A DNA stretch of 64,000 bases, taken from contig BDDD01001646.1 of NCBI GenBank assembly GCA_001972305.1, positions 299,495 through 363,494 of the forward strand. The letters are read 5' to 3'. The notes below the pieces were generated by a model, which made no database searches, was not told where the DNA came from, and saw only the letters and a program-made list of their open reading frames with translations. The position numbers and the translations under genes were made by a program. Below, piece after piece: positions 31,814-42,248 of the stretch; the first letter of the stretch is position 1, and every line of letters starts with the position of its first letter. The stretch comes from Cephalotus follicularis (Eukaryota; Streptophyta; Magnoliopsida; Oxalidales; Cephalotaceae).

Positions 31814-31817
31814 CATG
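31814..31817. other. Inversion junction between NAC-b and NAC-c 3' flanks
   Basis: To the left, the sequence follows the NAC 3' flank forwards (as 7548-7603). To the right it follows a more distal part of the same flank in reverse (as 7900 downwards). The bases CATG are common to both parent sequences (CCACATGG and CAGACATG in the NAC-a flank), so the join has 4-bp microhomology. It makes the NAC-b and NAC-c genes convergent. Confidence 0.65.
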
Positions 31818-32151
31818 TCTGTATGATCTTCATGAACCATGCTGAATGTAGAGGGAGGGACCCACGTTAGGATTGTTTTGTGTGTCACATTCCGTGTTGT
31901 TTCTTTGGTTTCCATGATATTGCTCCACGTTTTCCTCCATTGCTAAATTTTTGAAGTGAAAATAAGTTTTTAAGAATGCATGAGATTATTGCTGACACAG
32001 TTAATACAACGATTTTATATTGCATTGGGGATAAGCATAATTCCAAAAATTCTAAGAATTTTTATTGGTTTATACAAATAAATAAAAATGAACAGAAAGT
32101 TTCATCCAAGAACCAAACATGGGGTTAGCAAAGCAAAGGTCCTACTCGAGA

Positions 32152-32694
32152 TCACCGTTTATTATTGTGATATTCTCTAACTCTCCTGCTTACAAAATCG
32201 AACAGATCATCGTTACTAGAGGGTTCAACCGTGTAGTTATCATATGTAGCATGCACAAGCTACATTTGTTGATTCAACCATTGCTACATTATTTGAAGGT
32301 GCCCATAAGTCAGTTCCAATCCCTCCAGGGGAATGCAAGGGCAACATAATTTTTGACTCTGTTGATGTGAATTGATTAGGTGGGGTTGCACTCACCTTGC
32401 CATAATTGAAAAAAGCACCATCAGAGATGTATCCCCATGCTGTAATTCGAATTCTGTTGTTGAAGAAACACATCATTAGGATGTGTGTGGTTGAATGCTG
32501 TTGAATGGACCTCATTAGGAATCAAAATCATTGGAATTACCATCAACTGTAGCAGTTAAGTTGATGTCCCTAGTTTGTGAAGCATGATCGATGTTTGACC
32601 CCTCTTCGATATTTGGATTTTCTGCATCCTCGTTATTCTCGTCCTTCTTCTTGTTACCCTTATTATATATATTGCAGAGAATCCAATCATCCAG
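32152..32694 (-). pseudogene. NAC-c exon 3
   Basis: Starts after acceptor GTGTGTCAG at plus-strand 32694 with LDDWILCNIYNKGNKKKDEN, followed by the acidic repeat region (EDAENPNIEEGSNIDHASQT). A stop (FDS, then TAA) results from a deletion of about 25 bp relative to NAC-b. A one-base G insertion (GCATGGGGATAC) and a two-base deletion near the end (ESTNVACACYI) follow. The expected end of the protein lies at about 32152. Three lesions make it a pseudogene. Confidence 0.82.
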
Positions 32695-33181
32695 CTGACA
32701 CACACACACATTAGAAAAAAACCAAATAAAAAGTTCATTCATTACTAGCTATTAATTTTTCATCTATATATATTGCAAAAACTAATTTTTTGGCATACTA
32801 AATACCCTAATTTTATATTATGATTTTTTTTAGAATTGGTTAAGGAAAAACATAAACATAAATTTATTTTCTCATTCCCCAAATATAATTTGGAAAAAAA
32901 TAGAAACACAAAACAATAATCAAAATATTTAGTTTACTCATCATAGTTCTGAATGATATTTATTTATTTATTTATTTTTGTTTATTAGATTCTATAACAA
33001 GAAATCAAACATGTGATGAGAAATAATATATGGATTTTGATAAATGATATACAACGAGAATCATTATTCAAGATTAGAAGTTGATAATTAGAGAAAGCAA
33101 CTTGCACATATTCATGCATTTTTCATATCGGTGCGGAGGGAGATATTCTTATTTATATATAACACAATATTATAAAAATAC

Positions 33182-33455
33182 CTTGTTGCCATCTGTACTC
33201 CTTTGACAAGCTGGAGGCAAACTATTGTCATCAAGTTTATATTCATGCATTTTTCGCTATGTTCTCTTCCCATCGGGATGCTTTCCTTCATTAAAGTCAA
33301 GGGATCTTTTGTATCCGATCACTTGGTTTCCATTTTTGATATTTTTAACAGTTCCCATTGGCTTCCAATATCCATTGCCTATGCTCCTATCTGGTCGTTG
33401 CCCCTTAGGGTACTTTTTTTTCTTCAAGTTAAAAAATACCACTCAGTTTCTCTAC
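33182..33455 (-). pseudogene. NAC-c exon 2
   Basis: Encodes NAC subdomains C and D: RETEWYFFNLKKKKYPKG, RPDRSIGNGYWKPMGTVKN and GNQVIGYKRSLDFNEGKHPD, then GKRT, a TAG in place of a Trp-type codon, and RKMHEYKLDDN. It ends GGCAACAAG at a GTATTT donor (plus-strand 33181). It begins ACCAG|GTAGAGAAACT, where Tat-C has landed in the acceptor. The exon 1 phase (A|GT) fits. The Trp-Tyr-Phe-Phe and GYWK motifs that define the NAC fold are intact. One premature stop. Confidence 0.88.
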
Positions 33456-33459
33456 CTCG

Positions 33460-33957
33460 TGATATGGAAAAATTCCTACATAAAATAAGGCACTGACACG
33501 TGTCACCTGGAACTAAGAGCTCCCACAATGAAATTGCCCAGAATCGTGTGAGATATAACTTCTCCGTTCTAAGATAAGGATATGGCTGAGCCTTTCAAGA
33601 GAAGACTCCTTTTTGGACTCTTACTGCCTAAAATTCCAACCTTATCCTAGGGACTCGTAATCATCTCCATGACATTAGCAGTTACAGCAGGTAAGCTATA
33701 AATACCCCCAAGAAAGACTTTGTGGAGGTCGGCCAATTCACAATATACACTTATTACCTTCTATGCCAACTACTAACTTAGGCATCGGAGTATTCCCAGG
33801 AGGAATGCCTCTTGGACCTTTGATAGTTCATTTTTTGTGTGCAGAGAAGACCAGAAAACCCAGATCCCGTACAATATTCAGAGCATCTTATGCTTTTCCC
33901 AACAAATCAAACCTCCACATGTGGAGGACTATTGTGAAGTTGATTTCTGCATCAACA
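33460..33957 (+). repeat. Tat-C 5' LTR
   Basis: Begins TGATATGGAAAAATTCCTAC and ends TTTCTGCATCAACA. It contains the GGAGTATTCCCAGGAGGAAT block shared with related LTRs in this window. Confidence 0.88.
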
Positions 33958-34007
33958 GTTAGCTCTGTCTGTGGGAAATGAAGTGATTTGCTTCAATTAA
34001 TTCAACA

Positions 34008-34362
34008 ATGCCTCCAAAGAGAACCAACCCTTTGGTCGCTCTCGGTCAAGCTCCCCTCACCGGTGATTAATTTAACTAGCTCCTCTAAGAGATGTGGAGG
34101 CTCACTACGCTGTTGGCAAAACAATTTGGCCAGCCAGAATCAGGCTGGACCAAGTCATCCAGCCCTAGAACAATCACAGCCTCAAGAGGCCAGGGAAAAC
34201 CAGCCAAGGGGGGCTAGGTGCCCTCCAAGGCAGTCAGAGATTGATACATTTTTTAGAGCAGAGTCCTCCAGCGCAAGGGATTATAATTATGATCCCCAGC
34301 AGGACTTATCAAAGCAAGATTCAATGGAGGAAGACTACTCATACTACTCCGTAGACCAATAG
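34008..34362 (+). pseudogene. Tat-C gag start remnant
   Basis: Starts MPPKRTNPLVALGQAPLTGD at 34008, parallel to Tat-A gag (MPPRKN..., QAPVTGAQFNRL). Stops follow almost at once and the rest of gag is missing. A different frame stays open to 34362 (DYNYDPQQDLSKQDSMEEDY) without a recognised domain. Confidence 0.65.
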
Positions 34363-34412
34363 GAGCTCCGTGTATATTCCCACGCAACTCATAGGACTGT
34401 ATCACGGCTGAG

Positions 34413-34600
34413 GAGCAGGTCCTTGATACAGGACCAGAGCTTTTCCAGTCTTAAGTAGACTAAAGCTTTAATACAAGATTATTCAAAGACTCCCAAGGGA
34501 GCAATCAGAGCAGGTCCTTAATACAAGATTTGAGCTTTTCCATTCTCAAGTAGACTAAAACTTTAATACAAACTTATTCAAAGACTCCAAAGAAAGCAAA
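34413..34600. repeat. About 95-bp tandem duplication inside Tat-C
   Basis: Unit 1 (34413-34507) and unit 2 (34508 to about 34600) both begin GAGCAGGTCCTT and share GAGCTTTTCCA, AAGTAGACTAAA and ATTCAAAGACTCC. They are imperfect copies. Related words occur in the non-coding part of Tat-B near 40210-40290, reversed. Confidence 0.7.
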
Positions 34601-34982
34601 TGCTGGTCTGCAAACCCATTAGAGCTTGACAGGCCAAACCTTGTAAAGATCAAGTCTTGTTGGCTTAGCGCTTTGATACAAGTCCCCCCATAGGGGCTAA
34701 AGCTCAAGCGACCTGGTCTGAAAAATATCAGGCTAATACGAAAGATGTTGGGCATTCTCATACAAATGTTTCTAAGGGAATTGAAGAGCTGAATTGGACA
34801 AAGTTTGGTGGTTCCAGACTAAATGAAAAACAATACAAAGGTACAATGCAAATACAAGAAAAATACATAAGCTAAAGAGGAGCAAGGTCCTGATCATCCT
34901 TAAGCAGAGGAGCAGCAACAGTTTTGGAAGCAGGCTTAGAGGAAGAAAGCTCTTCAACCATCACCTGCAGAGGATGGGACAG

Positions 34983-35228
34983 TCAAATCTGGAAACTCTG
35001 CCCTCTGTGACTCTTTCTCCTGCAGGTCAGAGGAACCTCAGGATGAAGAGCAGCCACCCAATTATGGCAAATATAGAAGCCCCAACGAAAATATCGCGCA
35101 AACTCCATAAAGACTTCCTCCCCAAAACCCGGAGAAGCCTTATACTGATCTACGATTTCATCTATTGTTCCCTGAAACTTGGCTGAAGCCTTGAAGTCTT
35201 CCATAGCCCGTATGCCAAAACAGGCCAA
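34983..35228 (-). pseudogene. Tat-C antisense additional-ORF fragment
   Basis: Reverse-strand reading includes FKASAKFQGTIDEIVDQYKA, FGEEVFMEFARYFRWGFYIC and NWVAALHPEVPL. It is clearly related to the C-terminal block of the Tat-B additional gene at about 38940-39108 (DEVFKESAQYFRRGVYACQN). As in Tat-B it lies antisense to gag. Confidence 0.75.
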
Positions 35229-35315
35229 TCAAGCAGCCAAGACCTACTCAAGCAAGACCACCTCATAAATGCTCCCCCTCCTTTGCAAAGTCCAGAGAAG
35301 GAGCAGGGGGGCCAT

Positions 35316-35814
35316 TGATATGGAAAAATTCCTACATAAAATAATGTACTGACACGTGTCACCTAGAACCAAGAGTTCCCACAATGAAACTGTCCAAAAT
35401 CGTGGGAGAGATAATTTCTCCATTCCAATATAAGGATATGGCTGAGCCTTTCAAGAGAAGACTCATTTTTAGGACTCTTATTGCCTAAAATTCCAGCCTT
35501 ATCTTAGGGACTCGTAATCATCTCTATGACATTAGCAGTTATGGTAGGTAAGCTATAAATACCTTCAAGAAAGACTTTGTGGAGGTCGACCAATTTATCA
35601 TATACACTTATTATCTTCTCTGTCAACTACTGACTTAAGCATTGGAGTGTCCCCGGGAGGAAAGCCTCCTAGACCTTTGACAGTTTGCTTTTTGTGTGCA
35701 GGGAAGACTAGAAAACCCAGATCCCCTACAATCTTCTGAGCATCTTACGCTTTTCCAAACAAATCAAACCTCCACACCTGAAAGACTATTGTGAAGTTAA
35801 TTTCTGCATCAATA
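35316..35814 (+). repeat. Tat-C 3' LTR
   Basis: Begins TGATATGGAAAAATTCCTAC and ends TCTGCATCAATA, the final CA apparently mutated. It is closely similar to 33460-33957. Confidence 0.88.
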
Positions 35815-35987
35815 CCTGGTAATAACTTAAATTTTTTTGATGGTAACAATAAAAAAATTTCATTTAGTTATGTTAATCATTCAATAAGGAGAAACTAAAC
35901 ATTTATATAACGCATTTAAACTTTAACCGTAAGTATATGTGATCCAATAATACGATATGCTCTAATAATGCATTGCATTATCATCAG
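35815..35987 (-). other. NAC-c intron 1, piece between Tat-C and Tat-B
   Basis: Matches in reverse the intron 1 tail of NAC-b (29140-29315) and NAC-a (5320-5510). It shows that Tat-C and Tat-B are separate insertions into one NAC intron. Confidence 0.8.
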
Positions 35988-36482
35988 TGTTGATGCTGAA
36001 ATCAACTCCTCAACAGTACCCCAAGTATACGGCTTTGATTTGTAGAGGAAACATTGCTAATCCTCTGAGAGACTGTGTTTTGGTGAGTGTTTGATTGCCT
36101 TTCCTGTACAAAGAACAAACTTGTCGAAGGACCAGGAGGTTTGACTCCTGGGTACTCTCTGATGCTAAAGTCAGTAAAGGCAGTGAAGGCAATACAAAGG
36201 TTCTTTAGATAATAGAAATGGCGGGCCTGTGTAATGTGTTCAATTCTCGTATTTCTAGTGCCTGATTGTAACTGCTTTGCTTGACTTGCGGAGATGATTA
36301 TTGTACCCCTAAGGAAATGCCGAGTATCTCGCCATTTCCTTGATTTGGCGCTAGAGCGTTATTATGTGTTATCTCTTCATATTGTAAATGCCCGACCATG
36401 TGTCTATAGCTCTGGAGGACATTTGTCTTGCTCTCCCAAGGACACATGGCAGTACTTTTTATATAGAATTTTTCCCATATCA
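35988..36482 (-). repeat. Tat-B 3' LTR
   Basis: On the plus strand it begins TGTTGATGCTGAAATCAACT and ends TTCCCATATCA. The minus strand just inside it is purine-rich (AAAAAGAAGACCATGGGGCA), a likely polypurine tract. Confidence 0.92.
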
Positions 36483-37021
36483 TATGCCCCATGGTCTTCT
36501 TTTTCTGGGCTTGGCAGAAGAGGAAAACCATTTGTGGCCTGGCTTCATTACGAGCAGGGCTTTAATATGTTTAGTTAGCCTGTTTTGGCCATTGGGCCTC
36601 TATCATTTAGCCCACTTTCGTTATCAATTTTAAGAGGGTAGAGCAAACGTCTGTAACGCTTGCGTCTTTCCATTTAACGGGCGTTACCTCTTCGCTTTCC
36701 ACACCCGATTTGACGGGTTCGATCTCAACCGTTTAATCCCTCCGTGATCCAATGGTTTGAAATTGATCCCTAACCTTTTAAAAAGGCGCTACCTTCTCAG
36801 AGAAGTTTATTTATGCTCCCTTGAACTTCCAAAGCTTTTACATTTTCTTGATTTTCAAAATTCCCTGATTCCCAAATTACTTGTTCAATCTTCTTTTCAG
36901 TATTCATCGCAAGAATTTTTGGTGACTCTTTTCCGGCCTAGATCTCTTTTAAGAAAATGCTCAGTCATGCCTAGGGTTTCTCTGGGGTTTTTTTTATCTT
37001 CTCTCTCTCTAGGAATTTCAA

Positions 37022-39404
37022 ATGGCTAGAACCAAACAAACCTCCAGACAAGATAATGATCCAGATGTGGAGGGCTGCCTAGTGGGAGACGTGACTCTGG
37101 TCAAGCATCCTCTCGATGCAGAGGAGGATATGGCGGCCACGGGAGTGGGCGCCCCTGATGTCGCCTCCACCAAGGCGGGGGTTGAAGTTTTCAGAACTCA
37201 CTTCAAAACGAGCGTGCTCCACCCTAACCAAATGAAGAAACTGGCCGAAGAATATAGCTTCTCAGGGAGCTTGATTTATTCGCTCCCCAACGATCAGAGG
37301 AAGGTCACTGAAAGCAAACCCAGCCTCTTCCCGGTGTTTCTGGACGCTCTAGATCATGGCCTGAGGCTCCCAATTCCGTCTTTTGCAATTGCGATCCTGA
37401 GGCATTTTAAAATCCATCCCTCAATGTTCCAGCTACAATCTTGGGCCTTCATCATAAGGTTTTTAGTGAAGTGTCTAGAATATGAGGCGGAAGCTACAGT
37501 GGGGCTCTTTAAAGAATTCCACATTCTGGCTGTCTCCCCTGGCAATCCCGGGTGTTACTTCAAATCCTGTCCTGGACTGACCAAAAAGCTACTGGTGGAT
37601 CCCACAAAGTCCATCAAGGGTTGGAGAAGGAGGTATTTCTTATTTTGGAATCTCCCCGGGTTTACGCCCACCCGTGGTCGGACGCATTGGACATTCAACG
37701 CCTCAATAAGAGGTCAAATCTAGCTATGGCAAAGAGGGCCGACCTGGCAAAGCTTTCGGCTCTGGAGCCAGAGGGAGTGAACCATACCGTATGGGAGGAT
37801 CGTCTTCGTTGGCTTGGGATAAGTATGACACCTGGTCGGCGATATCTCTTGGAAGAGGAGGATGAGGTTCCAGTAGGGATAGAGAGAGAGGGTTGAAAAC
37901 ATCCGGGATGAACCTGAGGCTCGGCCGATGACTGAGGAAGAAAGCTGTATAAAGCTTTCGTCTCCTCCACTTCTAACTTTTTATTCCTTTTGCACGCTTA
38001 CTGTTTTCTTTGTTATGCTTTTGACTCTGTGCTTTCTGTGTCTTCTACATCAATGGGTCCTCGGCGCAACGTGAATGACATCCTGAGGGTCGGCAAAGAG
38101 AAGAGAAAACAGGCTGTTACCGAGGGAGCAAAGTAGATGGAAAAAACTGCAGAGGCTGAGAGGGGCTCTGTCACTGCTGCTGCCACCCAAAAGACTGACA
38201 CGGGCAAGCGGCCTATAGAAGAACGTCCCCCAACTGCTCTTTCCCATCCCTCCGAGCAAGAAAGCAAAGGGGGGAAAGAGGCCGAGAGCTCCTCTTTTTG
38301 ACGAGAGAACGCTCCTCCTGGTGCAAGCCCTCGGCATCAAATTCAGCTATCCATTCCTCAGAATGTTGACAGGATGATCGACGAGCTGGAGGCCTTGGGC
38401 AGTTCTGGTTTGAACTTGAACACTCCTGGGTTCCTCTTGAACTCAGCCGACTGTTCTTCCTTCCGTCTGAGCTTAAAGCAAGGAAGGGCTGGACCCATGA
38501 GATGCTGATAAACCACTGCATTCAGAGCAACATTAGGGTAAGTGATTTCTACCGTCCCTTTTCGAACATAATACTTGTTTTTCCTTTAGCACTCGTCTTT
38601 CTCTAGCAGGCTTTGAATGACACTCAGCTGATGGTGGAAAACATTAACTCAACTCTTGAGAAGAACGACTAGCTGAGAGGAGAGATAGCGGAGCTCAAGG
38701 AGACCACCGACTCGACCAAAACTCGGTTGGAAGAAGTTCTCAGAGCCCAAGAGTCCATCGTTGAGGAGAAGAAACAGGCCGTTGAGGCTTTGGAGAAGGA
38801 GAGGGCAGAGAAGAAGCAAGTGGAAAAGGAGCTTGCCCGGGTCGGTGAAATGTACCGTGCGCTGGATCAAAAATTCGAGGGTTACCAGAGCAGAGATGAA
38901 GCTTGGGTGAAAAAGGAAGTGGACAAAGCTCTGATGGAATTCAAGTCCTCGGATGAATTCCAATCACTGATGGAAGCCTCCGTGGAGGACTATAAAGCTT
39001 CTTCAGCTTTTGGCGATGAAGTGTTCAAAGAATCCGCCCAGTACTTCCGTCGGGGCGTCTACGCGTGCCAAAACTGGATTTCATCTCTTCATCCTGAGGT
39101 TCCTTTGACTGGTATCATTTTCTGCCCGACTACTGATACTTTTGACTTCTATCCCTAGGGCATCGAGGCATAGGAAGAGAAAGTCGAGCTCGCCTTGGAA
39201 GAAGAAACTCGTCCTGCTTGGGAAGAAGATGAGGCACAGAGAGCCGGGTCCCCGGATCTGGTTATCCTTCCCTCAGATGCTGCTATGGACTCTTCTTTTT
39301 TGCCACATTATTTAGAGCTTGTAGCTCCTCAGCCTCCTGCCTCTGAACCTTTCGCTGCTCCTCTGCCCGAGGATGATCAAGAACCCTCGCCTCTCGAGCC
39401 TTAG
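37022..39404 (+). CDS. Tat-B antisense additional gene (plant gypsy-type transposon protein), interrupted
   Basis: Forward-strand gene inside a reverse-strand element. 37022-37723 starts MARTKQTSRQDNDPDVEGCL and carries a domain like the putative gypsy-type transposon family (FPVFLDALDHGLRLPIPSFA, ILRHFKIHPSMFQLQSWAFI). After a frame change it continues to about 37896 (NHTVWEDRLRWLGISMTPGR). Later parts are 38054-38300 (MGPRRNVNDILRVGKEKRKQ), a segment to about 38537, then after a likely intron (38538-38609, GTAAGT...CTAGCAG) a coiled coil (38650-38900) and DEVFKESAQYFRRGVYACQN, ending PLPEDDQEPSPLEP at 39404. A few stops show decay. The function of such proteins is not established. Confidence 0.7.
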
Positions 39405-40455
39405 TTTTGTAATTTTTTCTTTTGCATTGATGTTTACACTGTAACTTGTACTTTTCTCCAAGTATTAATAAAAAGAGCTTTCACCATTATTGTGACTTTT
39501 CTTTATGAACTTCTTTGCTTTTTGCCTTGTATACTTGAGCTCTATTCGAGTGCTTACAATTCCCTTAGGATAATTTAATGCAAGTAATAGAACTTGTGCT
39601 TCATTTGAGCATTGCAATTCCCCTTAGGAATTTTGGTTTAGTCTAACTTATAGACTTCTTGTATTGTGGTCTTACATTTTTCAGACCGGATTACCTGAGT
39701 TTTCTAGTCCCTATAGGACACTTTGTATAAAAAGCGCTTAGGCAAAAAGACTTGACCTTTACGAGTTCTTAAGTGTTCGTAGATCAAGTTTTAAGTCTGC
39801 TCGAACAAGTTCTTACGGGTTTGCCGAGCAGGATCTCATCTGGTCGGGCTTTACCCGACTAGGTCATCTGAGCTTACAGTCCTTATTGGGACACTTGTTT
39901 CAAAGTGCTCAGTCCAACGAACTTGATCGTTGCGAGTTCTTATGGATTCGCCTCTCAAGACACGATATTGGTTTGGTCGGACAAGTTCTCATGGAATTGC
40001 AGACCGGTGTTTGCTCCCTTAGGAGTCTTATTGCTTCCTTAGAAGTCTTTTGTTTGATAAACTTTATGCGCTCATCGGAATGAGTCTTTGGTGCTCCTTG
40101 GAAGGAGTCTTTAGTGCTCATTAGAAGGAGTTTTTAGTGATTGAAGACCTCAGTTTGTTCGAGACTTTAGTCAGTAATTGTTTACTTCCTTTGTAGTTTT
40201 TCATCTTCGTAAGGCTTAGAGAGCTCGGGTTCTGTATCAAGATCAGCTCTGATTGCTCCCTTGGGAGCGTGGTCGGACAAGCTTGTATTAAAGCTTCTTA
40301 CTGAGGGAACTAGTCGGCGACTGTTCAGAGGTTTAAGGACTTGAACATTGGGCCTCCTGTCCCTTGCAAACTTGAAACTATAATCTTGAACATGCTTTTT
40401 GAGTCAAAAATTGAACTTTTATTGACATTCTTGGATTTGTACAAACTTATAACAG
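39405..40455 (+). other. Tat-B non-coding region with poly(A) signal of the antisense gene
   Basis: AATAAA at 39467-39472, about 65 bp after the antisense gene's stop, is a plausible poly(A) signal. The rest is T-rich with many repeats of GAGTTCTTA/CTTGTATTAAAGC-type words and no supported gene. It ends where the integrase frame of pol ends, read from the other strand (40456). Confidence 0.55.
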
Positions 40456-41740
40456 TCATTGATAGTATTTCCTCAGATCCTCGACGTTCCAAGCTCTAGA
40501 AATCTCCCTGCCCCCCAGAATTTCAAGTTTGAATGATCCTGATCGGAGCACTCTCTTTACCTTGTAAGGTCCCTCCCAATTAGGGGCTAGCTTTCCTCTA
40601 GTACCGGTTGGATCCGCTATAGCCGTGTTGCGGAGGACCAGATTTCCTTCCCTTAGTGGTCGGGGGTTTACCCTTTTGTTGTAATAACGGCTCACCCTCT
40701 GTTGGTAGGTTGCAACTTTGATGGCTTCCTTATCTCTGAACTCTTCCACTAAATCAAGGAGTTTTCTCAATCATTCTTCATTATTTTCGTCACTGAAATG
40801 CACAACCTTTGGTGACTGCACTCCAATTTACATCGGTATCATAGCTTCCGCTCTGAAACAAAGGCTAAATGGGGACTCACCAGTCATGGTCCGAGGAGTG
40901 GTTCTATAAGCCCATAATACACTTGGTAGCTCCTTTGTCCATCTTCTCTTGCTGTCTTCAAGGCGCTTTTTTAACCCCGAGATTATCTCTCTGTTAATCA
41001 CCTCGGCTTGGCCATTGCTCTAGGGGTAGGCTACTGAAGCAAGCCTATGCTCAATTCTCCATTCTTTGCAAAAGTCACAGAATGCTTGGCAATCAAACTG
41101 TTTCCCGTTATCTGAGACTAATATCTTCAGGACACCGAATCTATAGATGATTGATTTCTAGACGAAGCTCTACGTGTTCTTCTCTGCTATTGTAGCTAAG
41201 GGCTCGGCTTCTACCCATTTGGTGAAGTAGTCCACTGCCACAATGAGATACTTTATCTGCCCTATTGCCACTGGAAGTGGTCTGATGAAATTTATCCCCA
41301 TTGTGCAAAGGGCCAAGGGACCGTGATAGATGTCAGGGGCTCTGATGGTCTTCTGCTTATGTTAGCGTTCCTCTGACACTTATCACACTTTCTTACAAAA
41401 TCAATGGCATCTTGATGCATGGTGGGCCAGAAATAGCCCTGTCTCAACAATTTGTTGGACAAGGTTCTACCCTCCGTGTGATTGGCGCACTCCTTCATGA
41501 ACTTCCCTTAAAATATAATCGACCTCTAAGGGAGTCAAGGATCTCAGCCAAGGAAAAGAAAAAGACTTTTTACAGAGGATCCCTTCTTGGAATTGATAAC
41601 TGTTTGATCTGTACACCAGTCTTCTCTCCTCCGCGGGGTCATCAAGAAAAATTCCATCCTTCAGCCCGCTAATGAATGAAGTCATCTAGTTTGGCTGTTA
41701 GGGTACGTCGATGTCCATCACGTCTATTTCAGAGATGGTA
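40456..41740 (-). pseudogene. Tat-B integrase
   Basis: Reading on the minus strand from about 41700. The zinc-binding part has LREVHEGV and CDKCQRNANISRRPSEP. The catalytic core is broken by several stops, with SDNGKQFDCQAFCDFCKEW around 41060-41120. The C-terminal part is open at 40770-40456 (YYNKRVNPRPLREGNLVLRN, NWEGPYKVKRVLRSGSFKLE, ISRAWNVEDLRKYYQ). It would insert the cDNA into the chromosome; now inactive. Confidence 0.83.
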
Positions 41741-41759
41741 GGCCTGTCCAAATAATCCA

Positions 41760-42248
41760 CTAGAACGGTTTGGTTTTTCTCCAACTCCCCGATGTAGCCA
41801 GTTTCGACAATTGGTCTGCTCTAGAGTTCTCTGCTCTGGGTACTTTCAATAGTCTGAATACTTGGAATCCCGACTTTAAGCTCTGAACATGTGCTAGGTA
41901 CTTAGCCATTGAGTCTTCTCTGGCTTCATACTCTCCACTCACCAAACCAACCACCAGCTGAGAATCACTAGAGACTTATATTTTTTGAACCTCTAAGTGC
42001 TTTGCAATTGTCATCCCGGCGATCAGAGCTTCCCACTCGGCTTCATTGTTTGTAGCTTTGAACCCGAATCTCAGAGCATACTCCAAGGTCCACCCATCTG
42101 GACTTGTTAACACCAATCATGCTCCACCGTCGGAGACACAGGATAAGCCATCCACAGATAACTTCCATAACCCCTTCTCATCTTCAGAGGTGTCTTCTTC
42201 CATACACTCCGTAAGTGTATGGTCTCCAACAAAATCAGCCAAGACCTA
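41760..42248 (-). pseudogene. Tat-B second RNase H domain
   Basis: After the first RNase H (ending FEARPAIK) the minus strand reads LWKLSVDGLSCVSDGGA, then a stop, YALRFGFKATNNEAEWEALI and, after another stop, SSDSQLVVGLVSGEYEA and ENSRADQLSKLATS. The Asp, Glu and Asp positions in SVDG, NEAE and SDSQ are those of an RNase H fold. A second, archaeal-type RNase H between the first RNase H and integrase is known from Tat-lineage elements. Two in-frame stops. Confidence 0.8.

Larger units (their letters stand above)
33460..35814 (+). mobile_element. Tat-C: non-autonomous Tat-lineage LTR element
   Basis: 2,355 bp with two LTRs of about 498 bp (33460-33957, 35316-35814). It is flanked by CCTCG (33455-33459) and CCTGG (35815-35819), a target duplication with one mismatch. 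LTRs start TGATATGG and end CATCAACA/CATCAATA. The putative primer-binding site is GTTAGCTCTGTCTGTGGG. A purine-rich tract (AGAGAAGGAGCAGGGGGGCC) precedes the second LTR. The interior keeps only a broken gag start and an antisense fragment of the Tat additional gene, so it must have depended on a relative such as Tat-B. It sits in the exon 2 acceptor of NAC-c. Confidence 0.85.
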
